Assembly: GCF_028712425.1 (NCBI RefSeq) | Contig: NZ_JAQTQD010000011.1 | Coordinates: 19,089-83,088, forward strand | From: Methanoregula sp. | GTDB taxonomy: Archaea > Halobacteriota > Methanomicrobia > Methanomicrobiales > Methanospirillaceae | DNA: 64,000 bases | Reading direction: 5' to 3' | Shown: in pieces, positions 48,450-57,830 of the stretch | How positions within the stretch are numbered: position 1 is the stretch's first letter | Layout: the number at the start of each line of letters is the position of its first letter | Made by a program: the position numbers and the translations under genes | The notes under the pieces: generated by a model | What the model was told of the DNA's origin: nothing | The model's database searches: none | What the model saw: the letters and a program-made list of their open reading frames with translations, nothing else

Positions 48450-48992
48450 ATGTCTATGACCCAGCCCCAGACTTCCGCCCCCACCGCACCGGATGCTCCG
48501 GTTGCCCCGGCAGCTCCTGAGGTCTTCACGAACCGGATCTTCGCCATCAAGACGACCTCCAAGCAGGAGCGGACGGTAGCGGACAATATCTTAAAGGCCA
48601 TCGACACCAAGGCCACCGACATCAAGGTCACCGCCATCATCGTCCCGAACGAACTGCAGGGATATGTCCTTGTTGAGACCCCCGAGCAGCGGAACCGCAT
48701 CGAGCAGCTCGTCGAGATGATCGCCCATGCCCGTGTCGTGACGAAGGGCGAGACGAACCTTGCTGAGGTAGGCCACTTCCTCATCCCGAAACCGGTTGTC
48801 TCCGGTATCGAGGAAGGCACGATCGTCGAGCTGATCGCCGGCCCGTTCAAGGGAGAGAAGGCCGTAGTCAAGCGCGTGGACTCCGGCAAGGAAGAGATCA
48901 CGGTTGAGCTCTACGAGAGCGTTGTCCCGATCCCGATCACGGTCCGCGGCGATAATGTCCGCGTGGTCGAGAAGTTCTCCGACCAGCACTAA
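48450..48992 (+). CDS. spt5: Transcription elongation factor Spt5 (NusG-like, KOW)
   Basis: IFAIKTTSKQERTVADNI; VELIAGPFKGEKAVVKRVD. Confidence 0.95.
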   Translation: MSMTQPQTSAPTAPDAPVAPAAPEVFTNRIFAIKTTSKQERTVADNILKAIDTKATDIKVTAIIVPNELQGYVLVETPEQRNRIEQLVEMIAHARVVTKGETNLAEVGHFLIPKPVVSGIEEGTIVELIAGPFKGEKAVVKRVDSGKEEITVELYESVVPIPITVRGDNVRVVEKFSDQH

Positions 48993-49051
48993 TCCCCCAT
49001 TTTTTGCAGGTTTTCGGGGCGCCCCCCGCACCCGGATAGAGCAGCCCGCGT

Positions 49052-51670
49052 TCAGGATGTTCTCCCCTGACGGGCCTGTCGGTTCCCCTGCATCTTTCCT
49101 GTAATCCCGCGGGCCGGGACGGACCCGATCTCGGAAGCAGCCTTGACGGCGATGATATCAATGATCTGGCGGGCTGACGGTGGAAGGTCAAGGGGCTCCC
49201 GCGTCATGATGGAGATGATGCCGACTGTCTTCCCGTCGGAATTCCGGAGCGGTGTCCCGGCATAACCCCGGATCCCGAACTCCCGCAGGTCCCTGCTTTG
49301 CGGGAAGGCCTGTGCCGCGTTGTCGGTGTAGTAGCAGAACCCTTTCGCGGCAGCATCCTCGCACGGTGTCCCTTCCAGGGCATAGCAAAATCCCGTGATC
49401 CGTTTCCCATCACGGATCATGGAGAGGACTTCCACATGCTTCCGGTCCGGCAGAATCCTCCCGATCATGACGCAGTCTGCCCGGAGCCAGGCAGCAAGGT
49501 TTTCAGTGATCCGGTCCAGCGATTTTGGGCCTGACGTGCCAAGCATGCTTGAGACCATGGTCTGGAACGCGATATCTGCAGCCCTGCGTTCCGTGATGTC
49601 CTCAATGGTCGAGATGATATGGGGCTGCCCTCGCATCAGGATGATCCGTGATGAGAAGCGGCAGATCGCACGATCGCCATTCTTCTTCCTGCATTGCATC
49701 TCCAGTCCCCGGATCTGCTTCTGCTCTCCCAGCCGGGCTACCATGCCGGCATACGCATCAGGATCGGAAAACAGGTTTAGTTCCGTTGCAGTCCTGCCGA
49801 TCACCTCCTGCCGGGAGAAGCCGGTACCGTTCAGGAAGGCTTCGTTGATATCTGCGAACCGGCCGTCCTCTGCAGAGACGAGCGTGAGCGGGACGGGATT
49901 GTCCTCGAACAGGGTGGAGAACTTCTGCTCCGATTCCCGCAAGTCCTCTTCTGCCAGTTTCCGCCCCGTGATATCCCGGAACGAGATCAGGACAGCCGGA
50001 GTTCCCCGGAACGTAATTTTCTTCCCGATACAGGCAACCCATTTCTCGTTCTGTTCCAGGGTAACAATCTTGTAATAGACTTCGTAACTGTCGATCCCGC
50101 GCCAGATCTGCTGGAAGTCGCGGGCCGCATTTTCCTGGAAGTCCCTGCTGATGAGATCGAAGATATTGAGCGTCTCCATCATGCTCAGGTCCGGCGGGCA
50201 TTCGGCAATCTCGAATGCCCTGCGGTTGGCAAACCGTACAATCCCGGAGAAGTCCACGATGATGATCCCTTCACCGGACTGCTCGACCAGGGCCCGGAAG
50301 GTCTCCCCGTTCTCGCGCAGCACCTGCTCGTTTATGCGCAGCAGCTCGTTGTTTTTTCGGAGTTCCTGGTCTATTGCCGTCAGTTCACTGTTCGCGGCGT
50401 CCAGGTCTTTTGTCTTTTTCAGCAGTTCCTCCTCGATCCTCTTTAATTTGGTCACTTCCGCAGTAACGGTGAGGTGGGCCGAACGGCCGGCGATCGTGAC
50501 CGGGATCGAAGAGAATATCACATGGATCTTCCTGCCGTCTTTCGATTGCACGGAAAGCGGCACATTCTCAAGCCTGCCAGAGAGCAGGGAATGTGCAACC
50601 AGCTTTGCCGTTTCCGCAAGCGAAAGAATGCCCGCTTCCACCGGGTTTTTCCCCAGCAGTTCCTCTTCCGTGTAGCCGCTGACCGCAAGAAAGGCCGGGT
50701 TGACTGCCAGGAATTTCTGCTCAGGTGCGCTGTTGATCGCGATCGGGTACGGGCTGTGCTCGAAGATGGTCCGGAACTTGTCCTCGCTCTCCCGTATCAC
50801 GCTCTCGGCCCGTTTCCGTTCGGTGATGTCAGTTGCGATGCTGACGATAACGTCCCGGTCACCCCACTTCACTACCTTTGCATGGACTTCAAGCGGTATC
50901 CGGTGACCGTCCCTGTGGAGGTGTTCCACTTCGAATGACAGTCTCCCTTTCTCTTTGAGGGAGTTCATGTGCCCGGCAATCTTTTGTGCTGACTTTGGGC
51001 AGTCAATATCACGGAGGTTAAGCTTTAAGAATTCAGCAGCAGAATACCCGTGAAGTTCCCCGTTCATCGTGTTTGAATAGAAGTGATTCCCAAGAAAGTC
51101 CACGACCGTGATGGCCAGCGGGGAATCATTGAGCATATCGGCAAGGAAGGAATTTTCCTCGCGGGCCAGGAGCTCCCCAGTCTGGTCTTCCAGGCGTATG
51201 GCAACGCCCTTTGCCCCCCAGCCAAAGACAAGGGGGACGACCCGTATGCAAAAGGCCCGCCACTCCCTGCCGATGGGGATCCACGCATCCACCACCGATT
51301 CGCGTCCTGCCAGCGCCTGTTTAACGGGATCACGGATCCGCCCGATGAAACCGGGGCTGATGGCGGTTCCGACGACATCCCGTCCTGCCAGGTCCTCCAT
51401 CCTGATCCCGAAGGTATGGAGGAACGATTCGCTCGCCTCCCGGACCGTATACGAGTCATCGAGGATCAGGACCGGCCCGGAAGACTTGCTTAAAACCTGG
51501 TCGGCCGGCAGTCGTGCGGAGAGGGAGTATATTTTTGCAGGGCCGGACTTCCGCATATTGAGCTGGCCCGAGACAAAGAGGGAGTTGAGGTACTTTGTCG
51601 CGGTTGTCCGGCTCAGGTGTGCGGCCCGGGCGATCTCCTCGATGGTCAGCCCATTCGGGGTATCGCGCAA
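49052..51670 (-). CDS. HTH-multiPAS-GAF protein without kinase domain
   Basis: N-terminal HTH (LTIEEIARAAHLSRTTATKYLNSLFVSGQL), several PAS boxes, C-terminal GAF; no HATPase motifs. Confidence 0.85.
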   Translation of the reverse strand: MRDTPNGLTIEEIARAAHLSRTTATKYLNSLFVSGQLNMRKSGPAKIYSLSARLPADQVLSKSSGPVLILDDSYTVREASESFLHTFGIRMEDLAGRDVVGTAISPGFIGRIRDPVKQALAGRESVVDAWIPIGREWRAFCIRVVPLVFGWGAKGVAIRLEDQTGELLAREENSFLADMLNDSPLAITVVDFLGNHFYSNTMNGELHGYSAAEFLKLNLRDIDCPKSAQKIAGHMNSLKEKGRLSFEVEHLHRDGHRIPLEVHAKVVKWGDRDVIVSIATDITERKRAESVIRESEDKFRTIFEHSPYPIAINSAPEQKFLAVNPAFLAVSGYTEEELLGKNPVEAGILSLAETAKLVAHSLLSGRLENVPLSVQSKDGRKIHVIFSSIPVTIAGRSAHLTVTAEVTKLKRIEEELLKKTKDLDAANSELTAIDQELRKNNELLRINEQVLRENGETFRALVEQSGEGIIIVDFSGIVRFANRRAFEIAECPPDLSMMETLNIFDLISRDFQENAARDFQQIWRGIDSYEVYYKIVTLEQNEKWVACIGKKITFRGTPAVLISFRDITGRKLAEEDLRESEQKFSTLFEDNPVPLTLVSAEDGRFADINEAFLNGTGFSRQEVIGRTATELNLFSDPDAYAGMVARLGEQKQIRGLEMQCRKKNGDRAICRFSSRIILMRGQPHIISTIEDITERRAADIAFQTMVSSMLGTSGPKSLDRITENLAAWLRADCVMIGRILPDRKHVEVLSMIRDGKRITGFCYALEGTPCEDAAAKGFCYYTDNAAQAFPQSRDLREFGIRGYAGTPLRNSDGKTVGIISIMTREPLDLPPSARQIIDIIAVKAASEIGSVPARGITGKMQGNRQARQGRTS

Positions 51671-52004
51671 CAGGCCGGTGATCGTCCGGTAGTAGTCTTC
51701 GTCCAGTTCTCTCCCCCCGCATCACCTGTCAGGAGCCTGCAAAAAGGAAGTGTGCAGAGTAAACAGGTTGCAGTTTTTCTTTGAAATACCTACGGATTGC
51801 CTATGGCATACTCCTATTATGGTAATCAAATCTCATAAAGTTTAAATATCTTTTCGACAAGTTTTCATAAACGAGATCGGTTCAGCATTCCGGAAACCAA
51901 TCCAGTATCTCGCAGAACGATGACGAAACAAAAACCCATGTCGTCATGGCACCATGACAGGCACACGATGAACTGAAGGTTTTTCTCCTACTTTAGGTGT
52001 AACC

Positions 52005-54386
52005 GTGCCGTTACGACGCAACTGCATCTCTATCCTGTACATTGACGACGACCCTTCCCTGCTCGAGGTTGGCAAGGCGTTCCTCGAGCTGAGCGGGCAG
52101 TTCACGGTTGCGACAACAGAGCATCCCCTCTCTGTCATGGACCTGTTGAAAGAGAAGGAATACGACTGCATCATCTCCGATTACCAGATGCCCGTCCTTG
52201 ACGGGATCGGGCTTTTGCAGCTGATCCGTGCACGGTACCCGGAACTGCCCTTCGTCCTTTTTACCGGGAAAGGCCGGGAAGAGGTTGTCATCCAGGCGTT
52301 CGATGCGGGTGCAGACTATTATGTCCAGAAGGGGCGGGATGTCCAGTCCCAGTTCCGCGAGCTGAGCCACAAGATCCGGCTTGCCGTTGAGAAACGCTAT
52401 GCCGACCGTGCGCTTCGGGAGAGCGAGGAGCGGTACCGGAATGTTGTGCAGGACCAGAACGAGTTCATCTGCCGGTTTCTTCCCGACGGGACGTACATCT
52501 TTGCCAACAACGCCTTCTGCCGGGCATTCGGGGTTGCAGAAGAGGCGGTGATCAACCGGCGGTTCACGCCCCTGATGCCCGCGGAGGACGCCCGGGCCAT
52601 CCGGGACCACCTTGCCTCTCTGACGCGGGAGAACCCCCAGGGGACGATCGAGCACCGGATCCATCTCCCTGATGGCACCGTGCGGTGGCACCAGTGGATC
52701 GACAGGGCCATCTTCTCGGAGTCCGGGACACTCAATGAGTACCAGTCGGTGGGCCGGGACATCACCGAACAGAAGATTGCCGAGCTGGGCCTGCAAAAGA
52801 CGCATGATGAACTCCTCAGCGCATTTGAAAAGCTGACCGCAACGGAAGAGGAGCTCCGCTCCAGTTACCTTGACCTTGCTTCCAGCCAGCGTTCGCTTGA
52901 AGAACGGGAGCTCATCCTTGACGCCATCATCCAGGCTTCCCCGATCCCGCAGTTCGTGATCGACAAAAACCACCATGTCCTGTACTGGAACCAGGCGCTT
53001 GCCGCGTACAGCGGGATTGCGGCGCACGAGATTGTCGGAACGGACCAGCACTGGCGTGCGTTCTACCAGAAAAAGCGCCCGTGCCTTGCAGACCTTCTCG
53101 TGGACAGTGCACAGGACCGGATGCCGGAGTGGTACCTCAACCGGCCTGAGAAGTCCCGCCTCATCGAAGGCGCCTGGTCCGCCACGGACTTCTTCCCCCA
53201 CATGGGCTGGGAGGGCAGGTGGCTCCACTTCACTGCCGGGCTCATACGGGACAGGAACGGTGCTGTCATCGGCGCAGTCGAGACGCTTGAGGATATCACG
53301 GGAGAGAAGCGGAAGGAAATGGATCTTGCCCGCGAACACCAGGAACTTGCCGCGTCCTTTGAACAGCTTGCAGCAACAGAAGAGGAGCTGCGGAACAACT
53401 ATGAGCAACTCGCGCACCTTGAAGCGGAGTTGCGGGAGAGCCGGGAGCTGTACCGTGGCGTTGTCGAAGACCAGACCGAGCTTATCTGCCGGTTCCGTCC
53501 CGATGGAACGTCCGTCTTTGTCAACGATGCGTTTTGCCGGTATTTCAACAAGACGCCGGAGGAGATTGTCGGACAGGTCTTCCGGCCCGAGGTATTTATC
53601 GATGAACGCAAACAGGTCCGGGATACGCTCCGGGCGCTGACGCCTGACAATCCCGTTGCATCCATGAACCAGCGGACGGTACTTTCGGATGGCACCATCC
53701 GCTGGCAGAACTGGGTGGACCGGGCGATCTTTGACAGGAACGGCACCCTGGTCGAGTACCAGTCGGTGGGCCGGGACATCACCGATGTCAAAATGGCGGA
53801 GATGAAGCTCCAGAGGAAAAACGAGATGCTGCATGCCGCCTATGGGCAGCTGGCTGCCTCCGAGGAGGAGCTCCGGGCAAGTTTTTCAGAACTCGAGGAG
53901 AGCCGGCAGCGGATCCGGGAGAGCGAGGAGCGGTACCGGGCGGTAGTCGAGGGCCAGACGGAGCTCATCTGCCGGTTCCGCCCGGACGGGACATTTGTCT
54001 TTGTCAACGAAGCCTATTGCCGGTACCTGAAGCGATCCCGCGAGGAGATTTTGGGCCGCGCGATCCAGCCGGAACTCCCTGCGGAGGAACGCGAGCGCCT
54101 GTCACGCCATTTTAAGGGGCTGACGCCGGAACACCCGGTCGGGCGGATCGATCACCAGACCATCCTTCCGAACGGGGCGATCACCTGGCAAAGCTGGGTC
54201 GATCACGCGATCTATGATGAGAACGGAAGGCTGGTGGAATACCAGTCAGTGGGTCGGGACATCAGCGATTACAAAGAGGCGGTCCGGGAACTCCGCGAGA
54301 GCGAGAAAAGATACCGGGAGCAGGTGGCGGAGCCCGGAATACATAACGGGAACGGGCACCCTGTGGATCAGCGGAAGGGAGAATGA
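52005..54386 (+). CDS. REC-multiPAS protein lacking an output/kinase domain
   Basis: REC (SILYIDDDPSLLEVGKAFLELSGQF, DCIISDYQMPVLDG) and repeated PAS modules (ELICRFRPDGT.VFVN); ends shortly after SEKRYREQV. Confidence 0.85.
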   Translation: MPLRRNCISILYIDDDPSLLEVGKAFLELSGQFTVATTEHPLSVMDLLKEKEYDCIISDYQMPVLDGIGLLQLIRARYPELPFVLFTGKGREEVVIQAFDAGADYYVQKGRDVQSQFRELSHKIRLAVEKRYADRALRESEERYRNVVQDQNEFICRFLPDGTYIFANNAFCRAFGVAEEAVINRRFTPLMPAEDARAIRDHLASLTRENPQGTIEHRIHLPDGTVRWHQWIDRAIFSESGTLNEYQSVGRDITEQKIAELGLQKTHDELLSAFEKLTATEEELRSSYLDLASSQRSLEERELILDAIIQASPIPQFVIDKNHHVLYWNQALAAYSGIAAHEIVGTDQHWRAFYQKKRPCLADLLVDSAQDRMPEWYLNRPEKSRLIEGAWSATDFFPHMGWEGRWLHFTAGLIRDRNGAVIGAVETLEDITGEKRKEMDLAREHQELAASFEQLAATEEELRNNYEQLAHLEAELRESRELYRGVVEDQTELICRFRPDGTSVFVNDAFCRYFNKTPEEIVGQVFRPEVFIDERKQVRDTLRALTPDNPVASMNQRTVLSDGTIRWQNWVDRAIFDRNGTLVEYQSVGRDITDVKMAEMKLQRKNEMLHAAYGQLAASEEELRASFSELEESRQRIRESEERYRAVVEGQTELICRFRPDGTFVFVNEAYCRYLKRSREEILGRAIQPELPAEERERLSRHFKGLTPEHPVGRIDHQTILPNGAITWQSWVDHAIYDENGRLVEYQSVGRDISDYKEAVRELRESEKRYREQVAEPGIHNGNGHPVDQRKGE

Positions 54387-54429
54387 GCGGGGGCCGCCCC
54401 GGGCAGGCAAGGGCCGTTCGCAAGGCAGG

Positions 54430-56247
54430 TCATGTCTGGCCGCCCTTCCGGTACCGGCTCTCCGGAACAACAATCTCGAACCGGGTCCCGTTGCCCGGCA
54501 CCCCGGTCTCCCGGATGGTGATGCCCGAAATCGAGAGGATCTCGCGGGCAAGGAAGAGGCCGCTGCCGCCTTTCGTCGCCTTGTAGTCCCGGCTGAATAT
54601 CTTCTCCTTGGCGGCATCCGGGATGCCGGGACCATTGTCCTCGATCGTGATGGTGAGTTTTGCGGCTTCCTCGCGGGACCTGATCCTGACCTCCGTTGCG
54701 CCTTTTCCATGGTGAAGGACGTTCTCCATCAGGATGAAGAAGACATCCTCGAGAAGCGGATCGGCAAAGATCTCCAGTTCGTCAAGCTCCGTTACCCGGG
54801 AGATTCCGGAAAAGTCCAGGTGGGAGAGGGCATTGAGTAAGACAAACTTCACGTTCTGCCACCGGGGCGGGTTGATTCCCAGGTCCTGGTATTTCTTTGC
54901 TGCCTCCATGGCATGCCGGACCGAGTGGAGGATCTCCTCGCTTTTACCAAGGTAGGTCCCCACTCTCTCTCCCGCGGGACCCTGCCGGGCAAGCGAGAGA
55001 TATCCCTCAAGGGAGAAGGCCGCGTTCCTCAGGTCTTCGAAAGTGAGGGCGTTTAAAGAAACCAGTTTCTCGCGTGCCTGCGTGAGTGCCTGTTCGCTCC
55101 GGCTCAGTTCCTCGTATTTCTCCCGGAGTTCTTCTTCAGTCGCGGTGAGCTGGGCGTATGCGGCATTGATCTCCTGGTAGTTTCCCCGCAGTTTTTCCTC
55201 AGTTGCCGTCAGCTGCTCGTAGGCAGAACCAAGTTCCCGGTTCTTTGTTACGAGCGCCTCCTCAGCCCGCTTGCGGCTTTTCACCTCTGCCTGCAGGTTC
55301 TCGTTCTGTTTTGAGAGTTCGGCCGTCTTCCTGCGGACTTCCCGCCGGAGTATAGCATTCATGAACACAAAAAGGCCGGCAAGGCCGGCGACTGCTGCAA
55401 GGCCCCAAAGGATCCAGGCCGGGATAACCTCGCTCGTCCCTTTCATGCCAAACCACTTCTGCATGCTGCTGCTGTACGGGGAAGAAGGATTGGCTTTTCC
55501 TTCGGCAAGGTAGCGATCGATGGCAGTAAGTATATCCTTGTTCGTCCCTTCCGGCACGGCAAAGACCAGCGATGACGGATTGAACATCACGGTGGTCTCG
55601 GCAAGGCCGTACTTATTGGCAGATTGTTCAGTAGCAAGGCTGAAGCCCACCATGGCATCCGTCTCTCCTGCTGCGGTTGTGGCAAAGGTCTCATCGAGCG
55701 TATCTTTTTCAAGGTACGTTGCATTGATGTCGAACTTCTTTGCATAATCCCTGAACTCGATCGCATTGATGTCTCCCTTGAGCACTGCGATTCGCTTCCC
55801 TTCGAGGTCAAGGATGGTATGGATCCCGGATTCGGGCCGGGCATAGACCTGCGACCAGGCAGAGAGTACAGGCTCGCGGTTGAAATCATAGAACACCTGG
55901 CGTTCCGGTGTTTCGGCTACTCCCATCATGAGATCGATCTCGCCTTCAGCCAGGCGGGCCCAGCTCTCCTGGAGCGATCCCTTCACCCAGATGATGTGCC
56001 AGCCCTCCTTCCCTGCTATGTCCTGAATAATCTCGACAAACAATCCCGCCGGCTGTCCCTGGTCATCAGTGAATACGGACGGCCTGAGCTCGGGGAGCGC
56101 CACCCTGACATCGCGTGCGGTGGCGACAGGTACAACGAGCTGGCAGAAGAGCAGGATCACTGCCGATAGCACGAACGCCTGTTTCAGCACGCGGGCCGTC
56201 CTGAGATTGGGCAGGGGCCGCATTGTTGTACGGGGACCGGTCAGCAC
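54430..56247 (-). CDS. Sensor protein: extracellular SBP_bac_3-like domain, TM, coiled coil, HATPase
   Basis: LPELRPSVFTDDQGQPAGLFVEIIQDIAGKEGW; TM WILWGLAAVAGLAGLFVFMNAI; DNGPGIP and GGSGLFLAREIL. Confidence 0.88.
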   Translation of the reverse strand: MLTGPRTTMRPLPNLRTARVLKQAFVLSAVILLFCQLVVPVATARDVRVALPELRPSVFTDDQGQPAGLFVEIIQDIAGKEGWHIIWVKGSLQESWARLAEGEIDLMMGVAETPERQVFYDFNREPVLSAWSQVYARPESGIHTILDLEGKRIAVLKGDINAIEFRDYAKKFDINATYLEKDTLDETFATTAAGETDAMVGFSLATEQSANKYGLAETTVMFNPSSLVFAVPEGTNKDILTAIDRYLAEGKANPSSPYSSSMQKWFGMKGTSEVIPAWILWGLAAVAGLAGLFVFMNAILRREVRRKTAELSKQNENLQAEVKSRKRAEEALVTKNRELGSAYEQLTATEEKLRGNYQEINAAYAQLTATEEELREKYEELSRSEQALTQAREKLVSLNALTFEDLRNAAFSLEGYLSLARQGPAGERVGTYLGKSEEILHSVRHAMEAAKKYQDLGINPPRWQNVKFVLLNALSHLDFSGISRVTELDELEIFADPLLEDVFFILMENVLHHGKGATEVRIRSREEAAKLTITIEDNGPGIPDAAKEKIFSRDYKATKGGSGLFLAREILSISGITIRETGVPGNGTRFEIVVPESRYRKGGQT

Positions 56248-56449
56248 ACGTTTACCCTCGCGGGTGCATTATTGCACACGCTGATTGCTGTGAGGTGGCC
56301 CGCAATCTTTAAAACTCTTTTGGGGCGCCTTGCATGTATGCTACCACCTGAAGGAAAAGGATTCCGGCCTGTCCGGGAGACGATGTACCCTCATTTTTCC
56401 GGGAAATGCATGGCAGAATGAGGCCGGGCTCCTGGCAGGGATGAATACC

Positions 56450-57082
56450 TTATTTTCGTTGTGCCAGCAGGCAGATCATGCTGTGCGGGCCGTATTTGCC
56501 GGCAATTTCCCGGGTCGCCAGTTCGCGTATGGTAAACTGTGGTGCAACGAGATCGCGGATCTCATCCTCGGACGAGAAGTAGAGCGTTGTCCCGATTCCT
56601 GTTTCGCGGTATTTCCCGGTACCGCCAAACCCACCATCGCTCTCGGCAAAACAGGCCGAGAAGTACGTTGCCCCCGGCCTCAGTAACCGGTAAACATTGT
56701 TGATGTACGTCTCGCGGTCTTCAGGGTAAATATGGTGCAGGAGTTCCCAGTCAAAGGCGAACTCAAAGGTTCCTTTCACTTCGTGGACATCCCCGAGGAC
56801 ATCGGCGACGATGAACCGGCACAGGGCGCCCCGCTGCATTGCCTGGTTCCGGGCAAGGGCGATTGCCGTTTTCGAACTGTCGACCCCGATGATATCAAAG
56901 CCCATCGCTGACAGGCAGATCGTGTAATTTCCTGTCCCGCACCCGAGGTCAATACTCCGGCAGGGGGCAACCTTCTCCTCTTCAAGAAGACGCGTAATCG
57001 GTTCGGGCAGCGCCTCACAGATCCACGGGATCTTCTCAAGCGGCATGGTCCGGTAGATTTTGTCGATGTCGGGATAGTTCAT
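56450..57082 (-). CDS. Class I SAM-dependent methyltransferase
   Basis: RSIDLGCGTGNYTICLSAMGFDIIGVDSS. Confidence 0.9.
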   Translation of the reverse strand: MNYPDIDKIYRTMPLEKIPWICEALPEPITRLLEEEKVAPCRSIDLGCGTGNYTICLSAMGFDIIGVDSSKTAIALARNQAMQRGALCRFIVADVLGDVHEVKGTFEFAFDWELLHHIYPEDRETYINNVYRLLRPGATYFSACFAESDGGFGGTGKYRETGIGTTLYFSSEDEIRDLVAPQFTIRELATREIAGKYGPHSMICLLAQRK

Positions 57083-57222
57083 GTGCGGTTTCCTGACAAG
57101 TATCGACTGACGGGATGCATCAAGGTTTCGCTGTCAGCATGGGCAGTCCGCTAACGACTCTTCACAAGATGTTTTTAATCCTGCACCTAACACTTCCGGG
57201 AACAGCGCCGGAACCGATCGTT

Positions 57223-57777
57223 ATGGTCTTCTCTCTTGCAACAGAGCGGCTCGTCCTCGATGACCTCACCCTTGAGGACCTGCCGCATATCCGCCGCATT
57301 GGCAATGATCGCGAGCTGATGCGGTACGTGCTCATCTGGCTCGACACCGATGAGCAGATCAGGCTGTTCCTGCAGCACGCGATCGATGAGGCGGAAAAAA
57401 TACAAGGCCGGCGCGATTACACTCTTGCGGCACGGGACCGGAGAACGCGGGAGTTTATCGGCCTGACCTTTATCGAGATAGACCCGGCGCAGGAAAGCAC
57501 CGCTGAGGTGGGAATCGTCCTCCTTCCGGCGTTTTGCCGGAACGGGTACGGCTCGGAAATCCTGCGGACATATCTCCGGTTCGGGTTTGGGACGCTCGGG
57601 ATGCACCGGGTGTTCGGGAAATGCGACGAGCAGAACCTCCCATCCGCCCGGCTGATGGAGCGGTGCGGGCTTGTGTACGAGGGCACGATCCGCGAGCATG
57701 TCTGGCTTCGCGACCACTGGCGCTCGACGCGGTATTACGGGATGGTGGCGGGGGAGTATGCGGCCGGGAGAGCCTGA
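57223..57777 (+). CDS. GNAT family N-acetyltransferase (RimJ/RimL-like)
   Basis: TERLVLDDLTLEDLPHI; AEVGIVLLPAFCRNGYGSEILRTYLRFGF; NLPSARLMERCGLVYEG. Confidence 0.93.
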   Translation: MVFSLATERLVLDDLTLEDLPHIRRIGNDRELMRYVLIWLDTDEQIRLFLQHAIDEAEKIQGRRDYTLAARDRRTREFIGLTFIEIDPAQESTAEVGIVLLPAFCRNGYGSEILRTYLRFGFGTLGMHRVFGKCDEQNLPSARLMERCGLVYEGTIREHVWLRDHWRSTRYYGMVAGEYAAGRA

Positions 57778-57830
57778 TCCGGAAATTACCTACACTCTTT
57801 TGCCAAATGAGTGGACGGCGATTTCTTGTA

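Noticed and set aside
52011-53834. 607-aa minus-strand ORF
   Set aside because: Antisense to the REC-PAS gene; repeats only mirror the PAS repeats of the sense strand
52440-54280. Long internal DNA repeats
   Set aside because: Explained by tandem PAS domain duplication in one protein, not mobile DNA
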